From Ptychodera flava (Eukaryota > Hemichordata > Enteropneusta > Ptychoderidae), in NCBI RefSeq assembly GCF_041260155.1, contig NC_091931.1, positions 8,785,861-8,849,860 of the forward strand: a DNA stretch of 64,000 bases, in the 5' to 3' direction. The notes beneath the pieces were generated by a model. The model saw only the letters and a program-made list of their open reading frames with translations. It searched no databases and had not been told where the DNA came from. This document shows, one piece after another, positions 55,036 to 64,000 of the stretch (its first letter is position 1; every line of letters starts with the position of its first letter). The position numbers were made by a program, and so were the translations under genes.

Positions 55036-55382
55036 CCCAGTGCTGCTAACTTTCGATGTTTTTTTTTTTCATTATTTTTATTTTATAAATCAATTGCAAC
55101 TTCTTATTCTACTCCCCAAATAATGTTGAAACACCCACTATTTAGCTTGTCAACTTAGCGTCTATATGTGTAAAATGTATGGTTATTGTTTACATTTGAA
55201 TTCTAGTCCGGACCAGAAGTTACTTTTCAACAATAACAATGCACTTTACAACCATAGGGGCTGAGTTGACAAGCTGGATACTGTGTATATCAACATTCTT
55301 TGGGGAGAAGAACAAGGAAGTATGGTTCACATTCAAATAAAAATGGTGACATTATCATCAAAAGTTAGCAGCACTGGGGCGT
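55036..55382. repeat. Fold-back element of about 345 bp
   Basis: CCCAGTGCTGCTAACTTT at the left end is exactly inverted at AAAGTTAGCAGCACTGGG on the right. The arms also share CTCCCCAAAnAATGTTGA, AGCTTGTCAACT and GGTTATTGTT against their inverses, so each arm is about 165-170 bp with a small centre near 55205-55215. No coding content. Confidence 0.75.
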
Positions 55383-56176
55383 CAAAGAAGACCGGAGCAT
55401 TTCGGTGTTGTGCCAGTAAGCGTATCTGTGTAACGTTATCCTGCATATCTTCAATCTCCTACTATCCAGTAGACGTATAACATTTTGTTCAATTTAATAG
55501 CAGGCCAGAGAAGAATGAAGACGTTGCAGAAAGTTTAACGCAGACATAATGGTTAAAAAAGATAAAAATTCTTGAAGTGTGAGTATTAGTACATACAAAT
55601 TCGAGATTCTTGGTATTTATATGTATTCGTGTACGTGAAACATGACGCTGACAAATAAAATTGAGGACATGTGTTTGTTGTCTCGATTGACTTCTAAACT
55701 ATCTGTTCGGAGACTTATCTGAGCTACAGGGTACCGTTTAACCCTATCCGTACGTGACAAAGTTAATATGATCGGAAATGATAAAATGTAATCGAATTAT
55801 TGTCTCCAAAGGAAAGAGTAGGACCGTTTGAATTCTCCATGGCCGCGGACAGTAATTTTCAGAAAGTTAAGATTCCTCTGCCAACCTCTGATACATTCTA
55901 AATTAGTTCACTAAATGTAATAAAGAAGTATATAAACCAACACCGCGCAAAATCCACCGCCTCATTCGATAATTTCAGAGGCCATTTTAGAGACACACTT
56001 TGCTGGATAAAAATACAGGGCTTTCCACGAATTAAAAAAGTCTATAAATTTACATCTTGCAAGATAAAATGGTAAACTCTATGTCTTTTTACAGATGCAA
56101 AAGGGAGAATACATACATTGTACTGCTGCTGATAATCTTTGAGTCATATCTGAGTGTTGTTATGGTTACCATGATA
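55383..56176. other. Intergenic sequence, no supported feature
   Basis: No gene, array or inverted repeat that I can support. Confidence 0.4.
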
Positions 56177-58964
56177 GTGACAGTTGTAACCTCCACAAAT
56201 GTAATAATCTCCACAAATGTAATATCAACCACAATTGTAATAAAATGCACCCATAAATGTAATATCGCCCATAAATGTAACAAAAATCAACCATAAATGT
56301 AATAAAAACTTCAACCACAAATGTAATAAATGGTAACCATAAATGTTATAAAAAAATCACCCATAAATGTAATACTTGTCAACCATAAATGTAATAAATC
56401 TATTTTGTCGTTGAAATTGAGGAATTAGCCCTTAAATATTAATCTATGTAATAAGTAAAGCAACTCCACACATTATTCATTTCTTAATTGTTTGCGTTTA
56501 GTGTGTTTTGCATATTTGAAAGTGTATTTTACGTTTCCCTGTTTTGTGTACAGAACTGATTGGTCATGGCGAGACACAGCTGTAATCTGAACGTCAGTGC
56601 AGTCTCTACTCCAGAGTGGGGAAGACTGTATAACACTTCGATCCTTTAACACCGTTTTTTCGAAAATTGCCGTACTTTCTTAATCAATTGCCTCAAATTC
56701 GTCTTCAGTGGATAAATTGTGTGGAATAATCGATAGATTGTCTGTATTCCTATGTTGTCCCACTTAAAGTTTGTTCCTTCACTAGGGATGCCAGGATATC
56801 TAATTGTGTTCTACTGTGTTCAAGGTAGTGTTCGTATTGTTTTTTAGCTACTATAGACTATAGTCTATGGAAGCTATTGGGATGGGTATCCGTCCGGCGT
56901 CCGGCGTCAGTCTGTATGTATGTATGTATGTATGTATGTATGTATGTATGTATGTATGTCCGTTTGTGAGGCGTCCGTCCACTCAAATATCTTGAGAACC
57001 GTAGTACTTACTGATTTGATATTTGTTGTGTAGATGAAAAATATGATTTTGAGAAACTATTTTTTTAATTTTTTGATATTGTTGAAAATAGGCAAATTAA
57101 TGCCAAAAAAGGTGTTTTTGGTAAAAAATCTTCTTCTTCATAACCGCTGGTCAGACAGCTTTGTTATTTGGTATACAGGTCCCTAGGGGTAACCCAACTT
57201 AGATTTGTTCAAATTGTGATGAAATATGCAAATGTGTATTTTTAAGGAATTTTTTTGTCATTTTTGGTCAAAATTTGACTTACATTGTATGTAATTCTTG
57301 TACTGTATAAACCCTATCAATTCACCCAGAAAAAAATAATATTATTTTAAATAATTGAATTAATAAGGAAATCATCAAAGCCAAAATAATTTTAGTGTGG
57401 AATTATCAGAAAGTTCAACTTTTTTTGACAGTTCATAGTGAAATGCTTACCATCTTGGAGGATTAAAACATGTAAAGGCAACTTTCCTGAATCCCAACTT
57501 TGATATATTCTGAACCACCATTTATGTTATCTAAAAGAAATTGCTCATAATAGTTTGTCATGATAGGGTGGTCAAATAAATAGAGATAGAGAAAGTTCTA
57601 ATTTTCATTTATGGTTGACTTGGTAAGGATAAAAGAAGATTACTTTTTGAGGAAAAAAATTGAGTGATCAATTAAAAGAGTGGTCAAAGTAATAGGGTTT
57701 TTATGGTAAAGCTGAGCTGTAAGATTCCTCGTGCTATTTATAGCAATTATGCAATCTGTGTAAACAGTGCAATGAAATTGTAACATGATTCCTTATAGTG
57801 CTTTTTATGACCTTGAACTTCTTAAGTTACAAACATTTGTCTCTTCAGTGTGCTTTCTCTGAGTACGTACAGTCTCAACTGATTCAACAGAACTTACTTA
57901 CAATGTTAATTTGAAAGTTAAAATGTGCTTGGTTAATAGGATGAAAATACTCATATTAAAAGATAACCAGCTGAAGATTCTTTATAACCTGACAGATATG
58001 CTGTTTTATTATGACGTAAATCTTGATTTAAGCAAGTCTTGTTTACTTTAATTAGAATGTAATTAACTCTCGTTTATTTGCTATTATAGACTAATATAGT
58101 CTCATGAAATATGCAAATCTGTATTTTTAGGGAATTTTTTTCCATTTTTGGTCAGGCCATCCTGAAATGAGCTATCAAAGATATCCACCTTCTTCATCAA
58201 TACATGTGTCACAAAAGGTTATTCTCTACAGAACACAGCAGAGCTCTGTCATCTGTTGAGTCGCTTGTTTTTTTAAAACCGCTGGTCAGACAGCTTTAAT
58301 ATTTGGTTTACATGTCCCTAGGATGACCTTAGTGAGATCATTTCCTACAGTCAGGAAATACTTAATTTTGTATCCATGTCTATAGTAGCTTCAGGGACTT
58401 TGGCCCTATGTTTACTAGATTGAAATATATGTTCTCGTCAACATGTTTTGTGTCGTAAGTTTCTGTTATAAGGTTTTATGTTTCTCTGTTATTTGTTCTG
58501 AGTCATCTGTCATAAACTTTGTGTGGTATCACTGGTTGACGAGTTATTTTGACGCTTCCTTATTATGTAATTATCAGTGTCTAGAACTGCTGTTCCACTT
58601 CCATTATCTAACGGTTTGATCAGTACCTCGCCGTTTTCTGATAGCGATCTCAAAGTATTCTATTCTGTGTTTCGGAAAGGAAACCTAGTTTCAGGAAAGT
58701 ATGCAATAACATTACACTAGTCTTATTAAAGTTATCATTTACTCAGGGCATTGATAAACAAATGATCACATATGCAAGTTCAAGTTTATTACATTTATGG
58801 TTGAGTTTTATTACATTTATGGTTAATTTGTGTATTACATTTGTGGTTGCGGGTTGTTACATTTATGGTTGACTATTTTGTTACATTTGTGGTTGATTTT
58901 ATTACAATTGTGGTTGATATTACATTTGTGGAGATTATTACATTGTGGAGGTTACAACAGTCAC
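56177..58964. mobile_element. 2.8 kb transposon with iterated subterminal motif, interrupted by a nested repeat
   Basis: The ends GTGACAGTTGTAACCTCCAC and the inverse of GTGGAGGTTACAACAGTCAC form terminal inverted repeats. They continue inward as arrays of a 14-bp core, CCAYAAATGTAATA, at 17-24 bp spacing. There are ten units at 56190-56399 and eight inverted units at about 58790-58950. The outermost three units keep the same order and spacers at both ends. The interior includes the 1.57 kb copy B of another repeat (56843-58413), leaving about 0.8 kb of own internal sequence. No transposase is recognised, so it is probably non-autonomous. Confidence 0.75.
56843..58413 (+). mobile_element. 1.57 kb repeat, copy B
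   Basis: Matches the reverse complement of 27971-29516 end to end. It begins TTTTAGCTACTATAGACTAT, carries a (TATG)n run (56917-56959) and the CAGCTTTGTTATTTGGTATA module twice. It ends GGGACTTTGGCCCTATGTTT. It is nested inside the iterated-motif transposon, so it inserted after that element. Confidence 0.8.
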
Positions 58965-59846
58965 TCCTTTCTTTAAAAGCAATGGTGAATGTAGAATATG
59001 CACCGGGGACAGATATTCCGACTCTCAAAATTTTCCAAAATTCTTTTCTGATCTACCGCTCGGGGGGAGGGGGGTTCATTTTAAAGTTCATTGACTAAGA
59101 AAAATGTTTGCTGTCCTAGTCTTTCGAAAATCGACAATTTAATTTCACTCAATACAGTTAACGCATGGGTCACTAAAATGTAAGTCTTTTTACTTTCGAG
59201 GCACATACTACCTTAAAAGGTATAGACAGTAACAGAGCGATGTCGCATTAACTTCATAAACACAATATCGTAGCATGACACTGAGTGATGTTCATGTTGG
59301 ATGTCTTTTTTCATAGCCATCGTGGAACGAGAATATAAAAGACGATACTTCACAAACAAAGTATCGCAATTACTACATTGTTTCATTTGGAGATTGAAGA
59401 ATGATGAATAGTGTGAATGAGAACTCTGCTATGAACCATTTTCATAGATGAAACAAAACCCAGTTAAACACTATAGGTCTTTCATAAAAGGGTAGGATCA
59501 GTAGGAACTACGTCCACAAGAAAGGATGGGAAGGACTTCGTGATTACCAAAAAACCAATTTCTAAAACCTGGGGCAGGAATTGATTTGAAGCTGATAAAA
59601 GTCACACGGTGTATTATTTTGAAAGATCATAATAGTGTTTTGATCTAAAATTCGATAATATTTGAATCGTTCACTATTTGAATGATGATCGAGTTATTAG
59701 CTCAGATACTTTCATTCTTTTTCTGACTATGTATGGTAAGTTAGGATGGATGCTCTATACGATTCTGTATTTTGCAATTTCTTGGTTCTTTTAGCTGCCG
59801 CATCTTCTCACTAGTAATGTTGTTTGCTCGTTATATCTTTCAAATG
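58965..59846. other. Intergenic sequence, no supported feature
   Basis: No supported gene or repeat. It probably includes the 3' untranslated region of the minus-strand gene that ends at 59847. Confidence 0.4.
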
Positions 59847-60900
59847 TCAAATCATTACTGTTTCACTTCCAGTAATGACTATTTTATCAATGATGTAGGT
59901 ATTATGTCGTATGTCTGTTATCTGATTGTGTACATCATCCAGGTCCCAGTCCATTTCATGTTTCGCCCTTCCCACGGGATTGGACATTCGCCAGGTGCAT
60001 GTCTGACCTTTTCCAACGAGATACACGGAGGGCGCTTCCAAAGTGAATGTCATGAAGTAGTCAGTGCCCGGAACCAACATCATCTCAATTGGATCACTTT
60101 CTAAGCCGGTTTCTGAGACGTCTGCTGAATTCGAAGTCTCTCCATCATTGAAAGTGACTTCGTTGGAAACACCTTTTACATTCAAAGACCAATCTTTTCT
60201 TGTTGCTAGGGTCATCTCGGTGACTTCATATTCACCATGATCAAATGCTCCACCCTGTTGGTATGTAAGGTGATTTGACGATCGTTAATTTTCCATTCAA
60301 CGAACTAATTAGAACACAACAGCCATTGAACACTAAGATTGCATATGATGACGTTCTCTTTCATTTTATTTTCAACGATGAAACCAATCGTGAATGTTAC
60401 TGTTAAACGTTATTGTCTTCAAGAGACAAAAAAAAAATCGTTGTTATTGACGAACTTTAGACGGCGAATTGTTTACAAGAACATAGATAAGCTTAGCTGC
60501 ATAAGCTGGAATGTAAAGAGGTTTTATATAAACCATTTAACTTACCTGCAATTGTAATTTGACGTAACCCTTGTCACCAAATACATTGGTTGCCAGGAAC
60601 GAATTACCATCAATCAGAACTCGGAATCGCCCGGTCCATTTACTCTTGCGATAACCGTCACTTCCAATGAGTTTCAATTGTCTATGTGATCGCCATCCGA
60701 CCACATAGTCTTGGATTTGCGGGATAGGATATGGTGGTGTAATTGGTTCCTGTTCCACACCAAACCGTTGATCTATGTTTCTTATCATGAAGGAAGTTAT
60801 AGCAAAGTTGTTTAGTTGCTTAGCAGCATCGGTAATCGTTGTATCCTCACCATTGGTCGTAGGGGGCGTTTCAACGATATCTTTGGATTCGTCAGCCTTG
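59847..60900 (-). CDS. Unrecognised protein, two 3' exons (partial)
   Basis: Exon 60900-60546 begins in phase 2 after a good acceptor (AATATTCAG|C) and ends CTGCAG|GTAAGT. Exon 60254-59847 starts after ACAG and runs to a stop. Together they encode about 254 residues. The first half has an acidic Thr-rich stretch (KADESKDIVETPPTTNGED) followed by a region with W-R-S-H-R and TNVFGDKGYVKLQLQ. The second half is beta-rich in look (MTLATRKDWSLNVKG; VPGTDYFMTFTLE; then MDWDLDDV). I recognise no family and see no membrane segment or repeat. The upstream exon is not found in the LINE-filled 2.3 kb before it. These may be the end of a separate gene or alternative 3' exons of the upstream transglutaminase, whose last donor has the compatible phase. 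Confidence 0.55.
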
Positions 60901-60999
60901 CTGAATATTTGCAGGGACAATGGCAAAGGGAGGTGTCAAAGTGAATCAAAGGATATGAGCAAATGTGAGAAAACACTGTTGAGTGAGGACAATTGTAGG

Positions 61000-62930
61000 A
61001 ACAACTGGCAAAACACAGCCAACATGGTTATTTGTAATGTGTTAAAAATCCGTACAGCGGTAAAGATTTTCGACAGATTCTGTTAAATTTTTTCAATGGG
61101 ATTCTTAATAGTGGCTGTTTTCCTTTGGAATGGGTGAAAGAAATGATAGTTCCTTTATTTAAGAAAGGGAACAGATATTCTGTTGGTAACTATAGGGGTA
61201 TTACATTGCTTCAAATTATCAGTAAAATTGTTTGTAATATCATGTGTACCCGTATCAACATATTTGAAATTCACTGCCCTATTGCGGCCAAAGCTAGCCC
61301 CTGGTTTTAAAAAGCATTTTAGTACGATTGATAGTAATGTTACAGCAATATGGAAATATCTATCAAAACACCAGTCACGTTTGTATTGTGCATTCGTTGA
61401 CTTTGAAGAAGCCTTTGATAAAATAGATCACGACTCCATGTTATATGAATTGTTAAAGTTGGGAATGAAGGAAAAATGTTAAACATTTTGAAGTCTATGT
61501 ATACAAATGTCAAGTCATGTGTAAGAACACCTCATGGCATCACTGAATTCTATAACTGTACTTATGGTGTACAACATGGTTCCGTTCTCTCTCCTCTTTT
61601 ATTCAACCTTTTCATTGATGACATTGGATCATGATATGATAGCATATATGATGATGTTTACGTAGGTATGTTAAAATTATTGTATATTTCCTTTGCCGAC
61701 GATCTATCACTCACGAGTAGTACTGTAATTGGTTTACAGACTCAGAAACAACTTGTTAAACTTTCTTTGTACTGCAAACAGTGAAAGTTAAAAACTAATG
61801 CTACCCAAACAAAAATAGTTGTTTTCAGAAGAGGGGGAAAACTAAAAATACTACAAAAAATGGAATTTGAAAGAGTTTCTGACTTGAATTACGTTGGCTT
61901 AACGTTGTCTTCTACTGGGATCTGGTCAATGTAACAAGAAAATCTTGCCAGACAAGGTAAAAAAGCCACTCACAATATTAAGAAATATTTAAGCAAATTT
62001 AAGAATTTGAATATTAAAATAGTTTTAAGAATATTTGACCAAAAAATCCTCCCTATATTTCATGATGTATCGTTGTGAAATCCGGGGCTTTCACGATGGT
62101 AACGATATAGAACAGGCCCACTTATCTTTTTGTAAATACTTACTTCAGGTTAGCTACATTTCATGTAACTCTGCTGTGAACTGCGTAGGCATTGCTTAAA
62201 AGCGTAAAGACTTCCTCGCATTATCAAATACTGGTTAAAATTATTACATGTAGAAAACAATATAGATACATTAAGCAATGCTACAATTACCAGTTTGAGA
62301 TTGCAGAGAACGGGTTTAATTGCTGAGCCAAACAAGTCAAAGATCTCTTATTTTCATACGGTTTCGGTATAATTTAGAACATGCAGTCAGAATTCAAATA
62401 GACAACACTTGATATAGGCGTTCAACAATGAAGAACAAACATGGAAACATTCAAAGCTAGACACATATCGTTTGTTTAAAAATGATTTAATTGTTGAAAA
62501 ATATCTCAGAGATATCACTCTTGGTGTTTTTAGGAGAGCACTTCGAAAGTCCAATCACAATTAACATATTGAAAGTTCACGAATACAAAAGTTACCTTGA
62601 GCAAATAGACTATGTACGCTATGTGTATTGAACCAAGTTGAAACTGAATTACATTTTTGTCTAGTATGCCCCTTGTATTGTATACCTGAATGTTACAACG
62701 CCTACACTACAAAATTCAAAAGATTAATTAATTCGATCCCAAAATCCTCAAACCCCAATAAATCTATCAAAGTATTTATTTTACAGTCCGTGATTCAGGG
62801 AGACCTCACTCCAGAAGATGTCTGCTTAATGAGATGTATTAGCCCCACATATGTATTCACTTGTATGTATTTTTCATGTTTTGGGGAAAAGGCCAGGGGC
62901 CTATAATACTGAATAAATACGTTATATATA
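61000..62930 (+). mobile_element. Decayed LINE (non-LTR retrotransposon), RT region to 3' end
   Basis: Plus-strand frames in order give reverse transcriptase blocks FPLEWVKEMIVPLFKKGN, NYRGITLLQIISK, YCAFVDFEEAFDKIDHDSM and FADDLSLTSS. These are followed by TKIVVFRRGGK, DLNYVGLTLSSTG and a C-terminal VETELHFCLVCPLY. The frames are broken by many stops and shifts (for example at 61079, 61310 and 61480), so the copy is inactive. The family is a non-LTR clade with the F/Y-x-DD box. It ends with AATAAA at 62913-62918, close to where the homology stops. It sits directly upstream of the unrecognised minus-strand exons. Confidence 0.85.
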
Positions 62931-63237
62931 ATCAAATCCTATATATCGCAAGCGCAAAGTAAAAAAATAATTGACATATTTCAGTTGAAACAAAGTGAAT
63001 TTACCAAAAATCTTCATCTTACAATCCATTTAGGATATTTTTCGTCAAAATATCACAAAAAAGACACAAAAATACAACTCAAGTGTATATTCAAATTTCG
63101 GTACTTTGAAACAATAACCGCCGTTGAAAATAACTACCTCCTTTTTCAGAACCTCACCCCAAATTGTCAACCCCACTCAATTAGGAAAAAACCGTGAACC
63201 TTAAGTTCACATCACTGAATATTATCATAACGCAGCC

Positions 63238-64000
63238 TTAGTTGTCGATGTTCAAGTCAATTGAGCCGGTGACGCTGTTTAGCTGACGTGAATGAAAACT
63301 CGCTATCAGTTTGCTCTTTCCGACACGTTTCGGAGTCAGCTTCACCTCAAGCTTAGCATCTTTCCCAGCTGGAACATCGCTGGAAAAGAACAAAAAGTAG
63401 GGAAGTTTAAAGATGTATGGTTGCCACTGGTAGTAAAGTCTTGCAACTTTCAAGAATGTGCACTATTTGATTCGTCTTAACAAACTTTGTCAAAATTTAA
63501 AATAAAAAGGGCACTTAATGTTATTTTTGATATGCCACAATCATATTGAATGTAACAAAAGATCTTAAATAACTGTAGCACTGATTAGAAACTAAAGGAA
63601 AATCGACAATTTAATATTTCCCGATAGAGTTAAAACAGAGATGGCAGCCAATTTGAACTTCAAATATCTTAAATTGAAGGTAATTGATTTCCACAGTATG
63701 AAAACTTTGCAAAGTGACAGCTCCACGATTTTTTCCTTGATTTTGAGAGAATGGTTGAAAGTTTTCTCCATCGCAGGAATGTTTGAGTAAAAGTTTAAAT
63801 CTTTCAATTTTGAGGTGCATTTTACATGTCTGTCATAGCATGGAGTTAAAAAGCAACAACCCTAGAATCATGCCTCACCTGATGGTTTCCTTGATTTGTC
63901 CTTCGATGCCAGTACCCTCCAGTCGGAATGAACAGACCTGTAGTGTTATGGGCAGCGGGTTGGAAAACATGGCAATGACGTTGAACGGCTCACCTCTCCT
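63238..64000 (-). CDS. Transglutaminase, C-terminal part (last two exons; continues beyond the window)
   Basis: Exon 64000-63879 (cut by the window edge) reads GEPFNVIAMFSNPLPITLQV and CSFRLEGTGI. Exon 63379-63238 reads DVPAGKDAKLEVKLTPKRVG, KLIASFHSRQL and ends SIDLNIDN-stop. The junction is phase 2 (AG|C) with GTGAGG donor and TTCCAG acceptor. These segments match the paired Ig-like C-terminal beta-barrels of animal transglutaminases, which crosslink glutamine to lysine side chains under calcium control. The catalytic Cys-His-Asp core lies outside the window. The paralogue (tissue, hemocyte/annulin-like or other) cannot be assigned. Confidence 0.85.

Noticed and set aside
56190..56399. CRISPR array
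   Set aside because: The repeated motif is short and degenerate, spacers are 3-10 bases, an inverted copy lies 2.4 kb away, and the host is a eukaryote. It is a subterminal transposon array.

Overview
The window is eukaryotic, intron-rich, AT-rich animal DNA. It holds short exons with canonical GT/AG junctions, many microsatellites and several families of inverted-repeat mobile elements. The conserved genes (SUMO, an MBT-domain Polycomb-type protein, WBP4, a transglutaminase) fit an invertebrate deuterostome or another slowly evolving marine invertebrate. My best guess is a hemichordate- or amphioxus-like genome, but the sequence does not prove the taxon. All gene models were built by eye from splice sites, reading phase and remembered family sequences.

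Layout. 1-2930 is repeat-dominated, with a long imperfect hairpin and a composite repeat bounded by inverted copies. 3097-8558 (+) is a complete five-exon SUMO gene with its polyadenylation signal near 9.7 kb. A 1.07 kb DNA transposon carrying a RecQ-like helicase fragment sits in its last intron. 11.5-13.25 kb (-) is a decayed L1/Tx1-like LINE, followed by a tRNA-derived SINE and two adjacent large hairpins. 14.8-40.0 kb (-) is one large gene encoding a predicted 1161-residue protein: FCS zinc finger, four MBT repeats, a Ser/Pro-rich linker and a C-terminal SAM domain. It resembles MBTD1 in sequence and Drosophila Sfmbt in architecture. Its introns hold a hAT remnant, a 1.55 kb repeat and a 2.46 kb TIR element.

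40.7-52.0 kb (+) is WBP4 (FBP21-like spliceosomal protein, 335 aa), transcribed divergently from the MBT gene. The two coding starts are about 0.74 kb apart and each abuts or spans the first splice donor. 52.0-59.8 kb has no convincing gene. It holds a minisatellite, a fold-back element and a 2.8 kb transposon whose ends are arrays of a short iterated motif; that transposon is interrupted by a second copy of the 1.55 kb repeat. 59.85-60.90 kb (-) has two exons of an unrecognised gene. 61.0-62.93 kb (+) is a broken LINE. 63.24-64.0 kb (-) has the last two exons of a transglutaminase that continues past the window.

The genes do not form one pathway, but three act in the nucleus: SUMO conjugation, a chromatin reader with a SUMO-acceptor-like motif, and a splicing factor. 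The most unusual material is the mobile-element set and the FCS-MBT4-SAM architecture.
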